A stretch of 64,000 bases of DNA from Nitrospirillum amazonense (GTDB lineage Bacteria > Pseudomonadota > Alphaproteobacteria > Azospirillales > Azospirillaceae): contig NZ_VITV01000003.1 in the NCBI RefSeq assembly GCF_007828035.1, forward strand, positions 62,001 to 126,000. The letters are read 5' to 3'. The stretch's first letter is position 1. Each line of letters starts with the position of its first letter. The notes beneath the pieces are model-generated. The model did no database searches and was not told the origin of the DNA. It saw only the letters and a list, made by a program, of their open reading frames with translations. The position numbers were made by a program, and so were the translations under genes. Below are positions 17,597-26,332 of the stretch, piece by piece.

Positions 17597-18148
17597 TCAC
17601 GGCGTCGCGGGCTCGCCGGATTGGGTCGACTCGGCCAGCGGATCCGGCGGCTCTTCCGACGCCGCCTCGCCCTCGGCCGGCATCTCGGCCTTCAGGCCTT
17701 GGCCCGTGACCTCGATGCCCCATTCCTCCACCAGCGCCTGGCGCTGTTCGTCCAGTTCCCTGATCTTGGCCTGGTCGCGGGCCACGGCCCAGCCGGCCAC
17801 CAGGGGCGGGATGCCGAAGTAGAGCAGCCAGCCCACGCCGGCGGCGGAATACATGACCAGCCAGGTCACCGGCTGCACCAACAGGCCGGCGGCATAGTCC
17901 ATGGTATGGCCATGCTGCCAAAGCTGGATGCAGAAGGGCATGACGCCGCAGAGGTTCAGGCCGCCCACCGTCACGGCCGCTGGCTTGTCCGGATCGCGGT
18001 CGACGATCCAGGCCACCAGGGTCGGCACCATCCCGATGACGGTCAGCACCGAGGTGGGCATGACCAGCGCGCCCAAAGGCAGCAGCAGCACGGCGGCGGC
18101 CAGCAGGCCGCCATAGCTGCGGCGACGGGGGGATGAGGCGCTGTTCAT
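17597..18148 (-). CDS. Small inner-membrane protein coupled to the pseudokinase
   Basis: About 183 residues with four predicted membrane helices (GLLAAAVLLLPLGALV, VLTVIGMVPTLVAWIV, LLVQPVTWLVMYSAAGVGWLL, FGIPPLVAGWAVA). A cytosolic tail follows with a short coiled coil (RDQAKIRELDEQRQALVEEW) and an acidic end. The ATG at 18148 has AGGGTGG before it. An in-frame GTG at 18166 would overlap the stop of the upstream pseudokinase gene (GTGA), so the two genes are translationally coupled either way. The family is not recognised. It probably acts with the membrane-anchored pseudokinase. Confidence 0.7.
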   Translation of the reverse strand: MNSASSPRRRSYGGLLAAAVLLLPLGALVMPTSVLTVIGMVPTLVAWIVDRDPDKPAAVTVGGLNLCGVMPFCIQLWQHGHTMDYAAGLLVQPVTWLVMYSAAGVGWLLYFGIPPLVAGWAVARDQAKIRELDEQRQALVEEWGIEVTGQGLKAEMPAEGEAASEEPPDPLAESTQSGEPATP

Positions 18149-18162
18149 GACACCACCCTGGC

Positions 18163-20190
18163 TCACTTCACGCCCGCCATCAAGGTGACGATCACGGCCA
18201 GGCCGGCCAGGGAGATGCCGCTGGCCACCATGGCGGCCACCCGCTTGCCCCGCGTCACCGCCACGTCGCTGCGGTCGCCCAGCGATTCCTCGATCTTGTT
18301 GATGCGGGCCGTCAGGCTTTCATGGCGGCGCATGGCGTCCAGGAAACCGTGATGGTCCTGGGTCAGGGCCTTGGGGTCGTCGACGATGCTGAGCAGGGCG
18401 TCCAGCACGCCCTCGCGCGCCGCCTTCTGCGCCGCGGCCCGCACCTCCTCCCGCTTCTTCAGGTTGCGGAAGCGCTTGAACGACGGATCCAGGATGCTGG
18501 TCATCCACAAGGCCAGGCCCGGTACCTTGGGCGGTCCCGCCCGGCGCTGGGTGTCGGCCAGGATGGCCAGTACGCCCACCGGCCGCCGTGCCGTTTCCGC
18601 CGCCAGCGTGGCCAGCAGGCGCTCGTTCAGCTTGGGATTGCGGGTGGCGATGAAGGCGGCGACATGGCGGTCCATGGGGTCGCGGCCCGGCCCGGCGCCG
18701 GCACCGGCCGCATCCAGCGCCGCCATCAGGTCGCCCAGGGTCAGGGGATAATAGTCGGCCACCGCCGGGCTGAGGCAGGGCGCCACCGGGCTGAGGCCAT
18801 AAAGTGCGCGTTCGATGCCGAATCCGGGGCTGGTATTCTCCAGCACGGCGCGCACGGCGTCGAACTGCTGGATCATCAGCACCTGCTCGGCCTTGTATTC
18901 GGCCTGCACGCTGATCCAGAAGGCCGGCAACTGGCCCACGATCATTTCGGCCAGGGCCTGGCCGCCCTCGCCGGTGGCCAGCGCCTCGGCCAAGGCGGTG
19001 CCGAAGCCGTCGGGCATGATGGCGCGGCCCTTGTAGCGCAGGGGGCCGGGGGGATCGAGCGCGGTGCAGACGCGCGCCACCAGGCGCTCCTCCACGTTGG
19101 AGGCGCGGCCACCGGCCGTGGCGCTGCGCACGGCGTTGGCCACCGCCTCCGCCCGGGGCTCATCATTCAAGGAGCGGCGCAGCCAGCGGTCCAGCTCCCC
19201 CCGCTCGATCACCTGGGCGGCGGCGATGGGGGACTTGGAAAAGGCCCAGGCGGCCCCGCGCACGTGCCAGATCTCCCGGCCCTGGAACTCCATGGGCCGG
19301 GGCGCGCGCTTGGGCAGCTGCGCCTGCTTGGGGCTGAGGCGCCGGCCCTGCATCCACATGTCCAGGTCGTTCAGGGTCCAGCGCTGGCGGGCGTCGTCGG
19401 TGATCAGGCCGCGCAACGGTTCCACCAGCGACTGAGGGATGCGGGTACCGCTGGTCAGGGCCGAATAGGTGCCCCTGTCCATGCGGGCCTGCAGCAGCGT
19501 CTGTTCATCCAGCCCCCGGCCGGGCGTGCGGCCCAAATAGAGGGACAGCAGGGTGACGCCCAGGGCGTAGAGGTCGTCGGCGATGGTGCCGTTGCCACGG
19601 CCCGAACGGTCGGCGAGGGCGCGGTCCAGCGGTTCGTACACCAGGGGCTGGGCATAGCCGGGCGGCAGGCTGACGCAATCGCCCAGCACCACGGCCGCGG
19701 CGGCGGATTCGCGGATGAACAGGTTGGTGGGGTTGAGGGCGCCGCAGCTGAGGCTGCGCTGGGCGATGTCGCGCAGTACCGAGGTCAGCTGTGGCAGCAC
19801 CACCCGCACCAGGGCGTCATCGGCGATGCCCTCAATGACGTCGTCCAGCCGTTCCATGATGCGGCGGCCGGACGGGCGTTCGAAGATACAGACGAAGCGG
19901 CGCCGGTGCTCCGGCGACCAGTCGACCACCCCCCAGTCCATGAGGTGCAGCAGGTTATTGTTCTCGATGGCGCGGAAGCTGCTCATCGCCTCGATGCGGG
20001 GCGGCACGGGCTGTTCACAGACGATGGCGAACAACTCCGTCTTCTTCTCGCGCATGCGGTGGGCCAGGTAGGCGCGGCCACCGGGCGTGTCGAAGGCGGG
20101 CAGCGGTGCACTGGGCTGTATCTCCGCCCGGCCGCCCAGATCGATGGGGCCCAGGTCGGGAACCGGGAACTCTCTGTCTGCCGCCGCCAT
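18163..20190 (-). CDS. Membrane-anchored protein-kinase-like protein (pseudokinase)
   Basis: About 675 residues. Residues about 40-290 follow the Ser/Thr kinase fold, but the catalytic marks are changed. Where HRDxxxxN is expected the protein reads CGALNPTN (149-156): no HRD aspartate, although the Asn survives. Where DFG is expected it reads LGDCVSL (169-175). The helix F motif ADDLYALGVTLLSLYLGRTP (about 205-224) is well preserved. The long middle (300-600) is of unknown helical type. The C-terminal roughly 25 residues form one membrane helix (VASGISLAGLAVIVTLMA). It is likely catalytically dead and acts as a scaffold or sensor. Start: ATG 20190; an in-frame GTG at 20226 is possible. Confidence 0.7.
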   Translation of the reverse strand: MAAADREFPVPDLGPIDLGGRAEIQPSAPLPAFDTPGGRAYLAHRMREKKTELFAIVCEQPVPPRIEAMSSFRAIENNNLLHLMDWGVVDWSPEHRRRFVCIFERPSGRRIMERLDDVIEGIADDALVRVVLPQLTSVLRDIAQRSLSCGALNPTNLFIRESAAAAVVLGDCVSLPPGYAQPLVYEPLDRALADRSGRGNGTIADDLYALGVTLLSLYLGRTPGRGLDEQTLLQARMDRGTYSALTSGTRIPQSLVEPLRGLITDDARQRWTLNDLDMWMQGRRLSPKQAQLPKRAPRPMEFQGREIWHVRGAAWAFSKSPIAAAQVIERGELDRWLRRSLNDEPRAEAVANAVRSATAGGRASNVEERLVARVCTALDPPGPLRYKGRAIMPDGFGTALAEALATGEGGQALAEMIVGQLPAFWISVQAEYKAEQVLMIQQFDAVRAVLENTSPGFGIERALYGLSPVAPCLSPAVADYYPLTLGDLMAALDAAGAGAGPGRDPMDRHVAAFIATRNPKLNERLLATLAAETARRPVGVLAILADTQRRAGPPKVPGLALWMTSILDPSFKRFRNLKKREEVRAAAQKAAREGVLDALLSIVDDPKALTQDHHGFLDAMRRHESLTARINKIEESLGDRSDVAVTRGKRVAAMVASGISLAGLAVIVTLMAGVK

Positions 20191-20598
20191 GATACCCCGT
20201 CCGGTCGGCGCCCCGCCGTCCCTCACGCCCCGGCCGCGTATACGGCCCCCTCATGGTGATCATGCCCGATTGGCACGGGCGGTAACAAGACGGCTGGCCG
20301 GAATAGACAATCGGATCAAGGCGATTGGCTGAACGGTTGCGTAATTCTAGGCGGAATGGCAATCCATGGTGTGGGGCCAGGGTGTAGGGGGCCGGGGTGG
20401 GCGCGCAGCTGCGCCGATGGACAGGGCCAGTGCATCAGGGGCCAGTGCATCAAGGTTTGCGCTGGATCAATCCCCCCTGCCTGCCGCCTGGCGCATGATG
20501 CCTGGCGCGTATCGTCCGGAAACAACATTGTTGCCCCAGCGAATCGTGACGTTGATTTCGGGCTGCTGACGCGCAGAATCGGGGCCTTACTGATCAGG
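20191..20598. other. 408-bp intergenic region between divergent genes
   Basis: It lies between the pseudokinase and the GGDEF-EAL gene. It holds a 15-bp-period tandem duplication (20424-20452, unit GGGCCAGTGCATCA). No RNA gene, and no convincing -35/-10 pair. Confidence 0.5.
20424..20452. repeat. Two-copy 15-bp tandem repeat
   Basis: GGGCCAGTGCATCA occurs at 20424-20437 and 20439-20452, upstream of the GGDEF-EAL gene. Confidence 0.7.
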
Positions 20599-22734
20599 AT
20601 GCCTTATCCCATGTTGTTTCCAGGCGATGAGTCCACCGGCGACGTGCCGGCCCCACCGGGTTCGGGCACCTTCGCCGTGGAGCGTCGCTGGGGGCCGCTG
20701 GTGCTGGTGGTCACCCTGGCCAGCCTGTCGTTCGCCGGCCTGTTCGCCGCCGGCCTCGGCCGGGAATCCGGCATGGGCATGCCCATGGTCATGGGGCTGG
20801 GCGCCCTGGGTATAGTCGCCGGCCTGACGCTGGCGGCGTTGGTCCACGGCCGTGTGCGCCGGCATGAGACGCTGCGCAGCCTGGTGCGCCAGCGCACGTG
20901 GGAGCTGGAGCAGGCGCGCACCCTGGCGGAGGAGCAGGCGGCCGCCCTGGCGCTCAGCAACCGCGACCTGCGCGTGGCTGCCCGCGTGATCGAGCACAGC
21001 GTCGACGGCATCATGGTGACCGACGCCGACAACCGCATCGTGCTGGTCAACCGCGCCTTCACCGACATTTCCGGCTACAGCGCCGACGAGGTGCTGGGCC
21101 AGGATCCGCGCCTGCTGAATTCCGGCCGCCAGGGCCCGGAATTTTATCGCGTCATGTGGCGGGCCCTGCGGGACGAAGGCGCCTGGGCGGGGGAGATCTG
21201 GAATCGCCGCAAGGACGGCACCGTCTATCCGGAATGGCTGCGCATCACCCTGCTGCGGGATGAGGACGGCGCCATCAGCCACCACATCGCCGTCTTCAGC
21301 GACCTGACCGCCAAGAAGGAGGCGGAGGAGCGCAACCGCCACCTGGCCTTCCACGACGCGCTGACGGGCCTGGCCAACCGCGCGCTGCTGATCGGCCGGG
21401 TGCGCCTGGCCCTGGCCAATGCCAAGCGGACGGGGGAGCCGGTGGCCCTGCTGCTGCTGGATCTCGATCATTTCAAGCTGCTGAACGACACCCGTGGCCA
21501 TCCCACCGGCGATGCCGCCATCGTCGCGGCGGGGGAGCGTATCCGCCGCACCGTGCGGCCGGGCGACACCGTGGCCCGGCTGGGCGGGGATGAGTTCGCC
21601 ATCATCCTGACGGGCGCCTCCCTCGCCGGCCCGTCGCTCACCGGGGCCGACAAGCGCCAAGAGGCGCTGGCCGCCGTGGCCCAGGTGGCGGAGCGGCTGG
21701 TGACCGCCTTCCAGTACCCGCTGGCGCTGGAGGGGACGGGCGGGGGCGAGGTGCGCCTGGCCTGCTCCGTCGGCGTGGCCGTGGCCCCCGGCGACGGCGA
21801 CACGTGGGAAGCGCTGCTGCGCCATGCCGACGTGGCGCTCTATGCCGCCAAGCATGCCGGCCGCGACCGCTTTCATTTCTTCACGCCGGAGATCGGCGAC
21901 CGGGTGCGCGACCGCACCTGGATCGAGGAGGGCTTGCGCGTTGGCCTGGGCATGGCCACGGGTGCGGGGGGCGATGGCGTGGTGGATGGCTTCACCCTGG
22001 CCTACCAGCCGCAATACCGCCCGGCCGCCACCGGCGTGGGGGGCACCCTGATGGGGGCGGAGGCGCTGGTGCGCTGGAACCATCCGGAGGACCTCAGCCC
22101 CGTCTCACCCGCCCGCTTCATCCCGGTGGCGGAGGAGACGGGCCTGATCGTGCCGCTGGGCGACTGGGTATTTCGCACCGCCTGCCGCACGGCGCGCAAG
22201 GTGCGCGAACGGGGCGTGGTGGGCTTCAAGATGGCGGTCAACCTCTCGGCCGTGCAGCTGCGCGACAAGGGCTGCGGCGACCGCCTGCTGCAGATCCTGA
22301 CGGAGGAGGGCTGCAGCCCCGGCGACATCGCGCTGGAGATCACGGAAAGCGCCCTGATGGGCGATGCCGAGGGCAATCTCCAGGCGGTGCATGACCTGCG
22401 CGCCAACGGCTTCCGCTTCGCCATCGACGATTTCGGCACGGGCTATTCCTCGCTGGCCTACCTGCGTAAGTTCGCGGCCGCCTATGTGAAGATCGACAAG
22501 TCCTTCGTCGACGGCCTGCCGGGCGATGACGCCAGCCGCCAGATCGTGGCGGCCGTCATCGCCATGGCCCATCACCTGGGCCTGGAAACCATCGCCGAAG
22601 GCATCGAGACCGAAGCGCAGCTGGATTGCCTGCGCGAGCTCGGCTGCGACATCATCCAAGGCTACTTGCTGGGCCGCCCCATGCCGGAGGCGCAGCTCAT
22701 GGCCCTGCTGGGGCCGGTGGCGGTGCCGGCCTAA
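20599..22734 (+). CDS. PAS-GGDEF-EAL cyclic-di-GMP enzyme
   Basis: A membrane protein of about 711 residues. Two N-terminal helices (LVLVVTLASLSFAGLFAAGL and MVMGLGALGIVAGLTLAALV) are followed by a short coiled coil and a PAS domain (RVIEHSVDGIMVTDADNRIV, about 130-235). The GGDEF domain has an intact RLGGDEF and an inhibitory I-site RPGD exactly five residues before it. The EAL domain has AEALVRW, the metal-ligand segments MAVNLSAVQL, LEITESALM and AIDDFGTGYSSL, and VKIDKSF. Both synthesis and hydrolysis of c-di-GMP look possible. I start at ATG 20599; ATG 20611 is also in frame. Confidence 0.93.
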   Translation: MPYPMLFPGDESTGDVPAPPGSGTFAVERRWGPLVLVVTLASLSFAGLFAAGLGRESGMGMPMVMGLGALGIVAGLTLAALVHGRVRRHETLRSLVRQRTWELEQARTLAEEQAAALALSNRDLRVAARVIEHSVDGIMVTDADNRIVLVNRAFTDISGYSADEVLGQDPRLLNSGRQGPEFYRVMWRALRDEGAWAGEIWNRRKDGTVYPEWLRITLLRDEDGAISHHIAVFSDLTAKKEAEERNRHLAFHDALTGLANRALLIGRVRLALANAKRTGEPVALLLLDLDHFKLLNDTRGHPTGDAAIVAAGERIRRTVRPGDTVARLGGDEFAIILTGASLAGPSLTGADKRQEALAAVAQVAERLVTAFQYPLALEGTGGGEVRLACSVGVAVAPGDGDTWEALLRHADVALYAAKHAGRDRFHFFTPEIGDRVRDRTWIEEGLRVGLGMATGAGGDGVVDGFTLAYQPQYRPAATGVGGTLMGAEALVRWNHPEDLSPVSPARFIPVAEETGLIVPLGDWVFRTACRTARKVRERGVVGFKMAVNLSAVQLRDKGCGDRLLQILTEEGCSPGDIALEITESALMGDAEGNLQAVHDLRANGFRFAIDDFGTGYSSLAYLRKFAAAYVKIDKSFVDGLPGDDASRQIVAAVIAMAHHLGLETIAEGIETEAQLDCLRELGCDIIQGYLLGRPMPEAQLMALLGPVAVPA

Positions 22735-23717
22735 TTCGCGAGGTCCACGCCCGCCTTCCAGTCGGTGCCCGCCTTGTAGATGCCCAGGCGCTTCATCTCA
22801 TTGGTGAAGCTGTCCCAGCGGGCGGCGGTCATGCGGCCGATGGCGTCGGGAGCCGCCGGGGTGCCCTCCACGATGCCGTCGTCCAGCAGGGCTTTGCGGC
22901 CATAGGCCAGGGTTTCGGCGGCCATGTCGGGGTTGGATTTGCGGATCAGGGCGTCGGCGGGCGCCGCGTCGCCGTGCAGGTAATGGCGCCAGCCTTCCGC
23001 CGTGGCGGCGACGAAGGCCTTCACCGCCGCCGGATGGGCCTGGATATAGGCGTCGTTGAACATCACCAGGCCGCTGTAGCCGTCATAGCCCTGGTCGGCC
23101 AGCAGGAAGACCTTCACGTCCGCCCCGGCCTTCTTCGCAATCAGCGGCTCGCTGGTGGCATAGCCCTGGGCCGCCGCCGTGGGGGTGGTGAGGAAAGGCG
23201 CCAGGTTGCCGGTGTAGCGGCGAATCTGGCTGTCCTCGAACGGGTACTTGCTCTTCAGCCAGCGCCACAGGGTGTTGATGCTGGGATCGCCCAGGAAGAT
23301 GGGCCGGCCTTTCAGATCCGCCAGGCTGGTGGTGTTCTGGGCATGGGTCATCAGGATGGTGGGGTCCTTCTGGAACATGGACGCCACCGCCTTCACCTTG
23401 GCGCCGGCCTCCACCAGGTTCAGCACGTAGAAGGCGTTGGAGCCGATGGTGCCGTCGATCTTGCCGGCGGCCAGCATCTGCTGCGCGCTCATCCCAGGGC
23501 CGCCGGGCACGATGGTCACGTCCAGCCCGGCCTTCTGGTACAGGCCCTCCGCCACTGCCTGGAAATAGCCGCCGTGCTCCGCCTCCGCCTGCCAGTCCAG
23601 CATGAACACCAGCTTTTCCGCCGCGCGGGCCGGATGGCCGGGGACAGAGGCGGACAGCAGGGCGGCCAGCGCCAGGCCGGCCTTCAGGAAGGCGCGGCGG
23701 ACGGGACGGGCAGGCAT
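22731..23717 (-). CDS. NMT1/THI5-like ABC-transporter substrate-binding protein
   Basis: A 328-residue periplasmic binding protein with an RRAFLKAG N-terminus, which resembles a twin-arginine signal, and cleavage near ARAAEK. The mature start (LVFMLDWQAEAEHGGYFQAVAEGLY) and GLDVTIVPGGPGMSAQQMLAAGKID are typical of the NMT1/THI5-like family, which binds pyrimidines, riboflavin-like compounds or other small heterocycles. No permease or ATPase gene adjoins it, and no TPP riboswitch is visible upstream. The stop overlaps the convergent GGDEF-EAL stop by 4 bp. Confidence 0.85.
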   Translation of the reverse strand: MPARPVRRAFLKAGLALAALLSASVPGHPARAAEKLVFMLDWQAEAEHGGYFQAVAEGLYQKAGLDVTIVPGGPGMSAQQMLAAGKIDGTIGSNAFYVLNLVEAGAKVKAVASMFQKDPTILMTHAQNTTSLADLKGRPIFLGDPSINTLWRWLKSKYPFEDSQIRRYTGNLAPFLTTPTAAAQGYATSEPLIAKKAGADVKVFLLADQGYDGYSGLVMFNDAYIQAHPAAVKAFVAATAEGWRHYLHGDAAPADALIRKSNPDMAAETLAYGRKALLDDGIVEGTPAAPDAIGRMTAARWDSFTNEMKRLGIYKAGTDWKAGVDLAN

Positions 23718-23939
23718 GGAGGTTCCCTCATCTTCTGCGACTGGTTAACGGCTGCAGAGCATACCCACTGTGCCGGGGCGACGGAAGCGGGGCCGGCGGC
23801 GATGGATGTTGCGCGCGGGGAAGGCGGACCTATAAGACTCAAAGGAGCCGTTTCAGCCCTCAGCCGGAAAGCCGTTCCCGCCCATGCCGTGTCGCCTGCC
23901 TTGTCCCCTGGCCGCCATCCCCCATGCCGGAGCCCGGTC

Positions 23940-24692
23940 ATGAGCCGCTGGCTGCTGGTGACGGGCGGGGCCAAGCGCCTGGGGCGCCTGATCGCGTTGA
24001 CGGCGGCCGGGGCGGGCTGGGATGTGGCCTTGCATTGCAACGCCTCGGTGGACGCCGCGACGGCCACGGCGGAGGAGGTGCGGGCGCTGGGCCGTCAGGC
24101 CCTGGTGGTGCGGGCCGACCTGGCCGACCCCGCCCAGGTGGAAACCCTGGTGGCGCGCACGGCCGCCGCCGCCGGCCAGCCGCTGGCGGGCCTGGTCAAC
24201 TCCGCCTCGCTCTTCGAATGGGATGATGCCGCCAGCCTGACGGCGCAGGGCTTCCTGGTGCACCAGACGGTCAACACCCTGGCGCCGGTGCTGCTGACCC
24301 GCGCCCTGCACCAGGGGCTGGGCCCAGGCCAGCGTGGGACCGTTGTCAACATCCTGGACTTCAAGCTGGCCAACCCCAACCCGGACCACCTGTCCTACAC
24401 CCTGTCCAAATACGCCCTGGCCGGCGCCTCGCGGCTGCTCGCGCGATCCTTGGCACCCGCCGTTCGGGTCAACACCGTCTCCCCCGGCTACGTCCTGCCG
24501 GCCCCCGGCCAGAACGAGGCGGAGTTCCAGCGCCTGAGCCGCCGCAACCCCCTGGACCGCGCGCCCGACGCGCAGCAGGTTGCCGACACCGTGGTCTTCC
24601 TGCTGAACCACGACACCATCACCGACCAGGACATCGCGGTCGACTGCGGCCTGCGCTTCCTGAACCTGGCGCGCGACGTGGGCATGGCTTGA
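23940..24692 (+). CDS. Pteridine reductase-like short-chain dehydrogenase (PTR1/FolM type)
   Basis: 250 residues. The Rossmann motif is TGGAKRLGR (8-16). The catalytic set is Asp140-Tyr153-Lys157 (VNILD...SYTLSK). The usual SDR serine is replaced by Asp, and the Asp-Tyr spacing of 13 is the same as in PTR1 pteridine reductase. SYTLSKYAL and LAPAVRVNTVSPGYVLP match alphaproteobacterial FolM-like proteins. It probably reduces dihydro- or dihydromonapterin-type pterins with NADPH. The ATG at 23940 starts directly on the Rossmann strand; the long frame upstream is antisense to the divergent gene and is not coding. Confidence 0.8.
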   Translation: MSRWLLVTGGAKRLGRLIALTAAGAGWDVALHCNASVDAATATAEEVRALGRQALVVRADLADPAQVETLVARTAAAAGQPLAGLVNSASLFEWDDAASLTAQGFLVHQTVNTLAPVLLTRALHQGLGPGQRGTVVNILDFKLANPNPDHLSYTLSKYALAGASRLLARSLAPAVRVNTVSPGYVLPAPGQNEAEFQRLSRRNPLDRAPDAQQVADTVVFLLNHDTITDQDIAVDCGLRFLNLARDVGMA

Positions 24693-24746
24693 GGGCAGCC
24701 GACCACTGAGCCGGTATGTCTGGGGGCGTTATATTTGGGGAAGGGG

Positions 24747-24834
24747 AACGGATGGTGGGCGCGGTAGGGATTGAACCTACGACCCCCGCCGTGTGAAGGC
24801 GATGCTCTCCCGCTGAGCTACGCGCCCATCCGTC
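24747..24834. repeat. 88-bp direct repeat, left end of island (attL)
   Basis: Identical over 88 bp to 33150-33237. It contains the whole tRNA-Val plus 6 bp beyond the CCA end and 7 bp beyond the 5' end. Outside these limits the flanks diverge. Confidence 0.88.
24753..24827 (-). tRNA. tRNA-Val(CAC), left copy
   Basis: 75 nt with encoded CCA. A 7-bp acceptor stem (GGGCGCG/CGCGCCC); D-arm GCTC..GAGC; anticodon loop TTCACAC with anticodon CAC (valine, codon GTG); T-arm GTAGG-TTCAATC-CCTAC. It reads on the minus strand. Its upstream promoter lies inside the island. Confidence 0.95.
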
Positions 24835-24868
24835 CAACTGTAAGCAACGTCAATGCGTTACGGGGCGG

Positions 24869-24897
24869 GATATAGAGGGATCGGGCCGCCGACACAA
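24869..24897 (-). promoter_or_regulatory. Promoter of the left tRNA-Val copy
   Basis: On the minus strand, TTGTGT (24897-24892), a 17-bp spacer and TATATC (24874-24869), 41 bp before the tRNA. The block GGGGCGG..TAGAGGGA (24862-24880) resembles the promoter of the right copy. Confidence 0.55.
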
Positions 24898-24915
24898 GCG
24901 TTTTTCGATGTTCAC

Positions 24916-24938
24916 TGTGACATAGGTGTGACGCGCTG
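24916..24938. repeat. Arm-type integrase-site-like repeat, left end
   Basis: TGTGACA-N4-TGTGACGCGCTG. The same arrangement and orientation recurs at 33064-33086 inside the right end. A further TTCACTGTGACA copy is at 25073-25084. Confidence 0.6.
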
Positions 24939-25084
24939 GGGGCATCGTTGCGACCGTCGCCTTGCAAGCCATTGGAACACCAGGAAAGGCAGGCGCCAGG
25001 GCCCTTGCAGGGGTGGACACCATGGCCCTTGGAGGGGTGTTTTCGGGAGGCCGCGCGGAGGTGTCGTCTGGCTTCACTGTGACA

Positions 25085-25284
25085 AACGGGCCCGAGATGT
25101 GCGGCGATGGTCGCTCATTGAGGTGTAACGGGCCGACCTGATGCACGGATCAAGCTGAGCCCGTAACTGCCATTCAGTGTCGGATGGAATATCCCTGTGG
25201 TGCAGGCCGCTTGCTATTTTTGAGGGCTACTCTAAGTAGCTTTACAGGTTTGCAGTTGGTTCCCTGGCACTAGGGGGAAGCATC
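25085..25284. other. Island left-end non-coding sequence
   Basis: Together with 24835-25084 it forms the roughly 450 bp before the first cargo gene. No further recognisable element apart from the SD AGGGGGAA at 25272-25279. Confidence 0.4.
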
Positions 25285-26010
25285 GTGTTGGACACGGCCC
25301 ACACCGCTGAAGACGCGGAGTTAGACCAGGCCCTCAGGGAGGGCATTCATGAAGTGGTCAGGGATGCCACCGGGCATCCTGCCGACCGCATGAGTTTCCC
25401 CGTGGGCCGCGTGCCAGCGGGGCAGACGCTGGAACAGTTCTGGCACGTCGATTTCCCCTATGCCCATTGGGTGGGCGGGGGGCTGGATTACAACCAGTTC
25501 GAGGTGACGGCGGTGATGACGGACATGCTTTCCGTCCGGCGGCTAAGCCCAGCCCTGCTGCAAGCCTTGCTGACACGGATCAAGGATCGCCTGACAGAAG
25601 CATATGGCCCCCAGGTGGGTGGCATGATGGCGGCGATGCTCATTGCGCGGTGTCATCAGGCCATACAGCAGCCGGAAGATTTCCCGGGCTTGCTCAGCGA
25701 TGATGAACTTAAGGCGGCATATGCGGCGAGTACCCGCACAAAGACAGCCTTCGGCGCCATGGGTGCAGGGTTCGGTTTTGCCTCAACGGCACTGGGCAAT
25801 GCAAAGAAGGCCGCTGCCGCTCCCTGGCCGCCACCATGGCTTAGAAATATTTTCAGCCGCTTGACCGCCACCGCTGAAGCCGGAACGCCCGTAGTCGGGT
25901 GGGTGATCATTGAAGCTGGGTACATGTTCAAGACAGGCTACAGTTACTTTGATCGTCGGTCCCAAGCCTACCGCGACGAACTCAACCGCAGGAACCTCGC
26001 CATACCATGA
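25285..26010 (+). CDS. Island protein of unknown function, first gene of a three-gene cassette
   Basis: A 241-residue product from GTG 25285 (AGGGGGAA 5-6 nt upstream). I do not recognise a family. Residues 40-130 look globular (FWHVDFPYAHWVGGGLDYNQF, then helices). Residues about 155-180 are glycine/alanine-rich (GAMGAGFGFASTALG), and about 202-216 form a hydrophobic stretch (AGTPVVGWVIIEAGYMF), so the C-terminal third may insert into a membrane. The stop overlaps the next gene by 4 bp (ATGA). An effector with membrane-protein partners is one reading; nothing proves it. Confidence 0.65.
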   Translation: MLDTAHTAEDAELDQALREGIHEVVRDATGHPADRMSFPVGRVPAGQTLEQFWHVDFPYAHWVGGGLDYNQFEVTAVMTDMLSVRRLSPALLQALLTRIKDRLTEAYGPQVGGMMAAMLIARCHQAIQQPEDFPGLLSDDELKAAYAASTRTKTAFGAMGAGFGFASTALGNAKKAAAAPWPPPWLRNIFSRLTATAEAGTPVVGWVIIEAGYMFKTGYSYFDRRSQAYRDELNRRNLAIP

Positions 26011-26273
26011 CCGACCTGCCGGAAACGAAACGGGCGCCAACAGCAAAGGGGATGCTTTGGCTGGTCGCCCACGTCTTTGCCGTGATAGCGCTGGTTATCG
26101 CCGTGGTCTTTCTTCCGGGTCTTTCAGGAAGTGCCGGGAACTGGTGGTGGGGCCTATTGGCCCTGGCGACAATTGGCGGTTTTCTCGTAAGGCGGTGGTC
26201 TGGTTTAGGCAACCTGATTTGGGTGTTGGGATGCCTGACCCTGATGGTGTTCACGCTGGTGGCGCGGGGTTGA
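26007..26273 (+). CDS. Small membrane protein, cassette gene 2
   Basis: 88 residues with two to three hydrophobic helices (MLWLVAHVFAVIALVIAVVF, WWGLLALATIGGFLV, LIWVLGCLTLMVFTLVA). It starts at ATG 26007, overlapping the previous stop, so it is coupled to it. It resembles the next gene along its whole second half: both have a (L/M)P.L.G turn, a helix ending IGG, an RRW/KRW charged turn and a last helix of the same length. The two are therefore tandem paralogues. Function unknown. Confidence 0.65.
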   Translation: MTDLPETKRAPTAKGMLWLVAHVFAVIALVIAVVFLPGLSGSAGNWWWGLLALATIGGFLVRRWSGLGNLIWVLGCLTLMVFTLVARG

Positions 26274-26332
26274 CGCAGGCTTGTGGTGCCAAGGGTGCGG
26301 CCATTTGATCTTCTGAACCGTCCAGGTCGATT

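Noticed and set aside
18322..20259. 645-codon plus-strand frame over the pseudokinase
   Set aside because: Same shadow effect; the minus-strand product has the coherent kinase fold.
22626..23939. Upstream extension of the SDR gene in the same frame
   Set aside because: It runs antisense to the binding-protein gene; the Rossmann strand begins exactly at ATG 23940.
23718..23939. TPP riboswitch upstream of the THI5-like binding protein
   Set aside because: None of the conserved thi-box segments are present on either strand.
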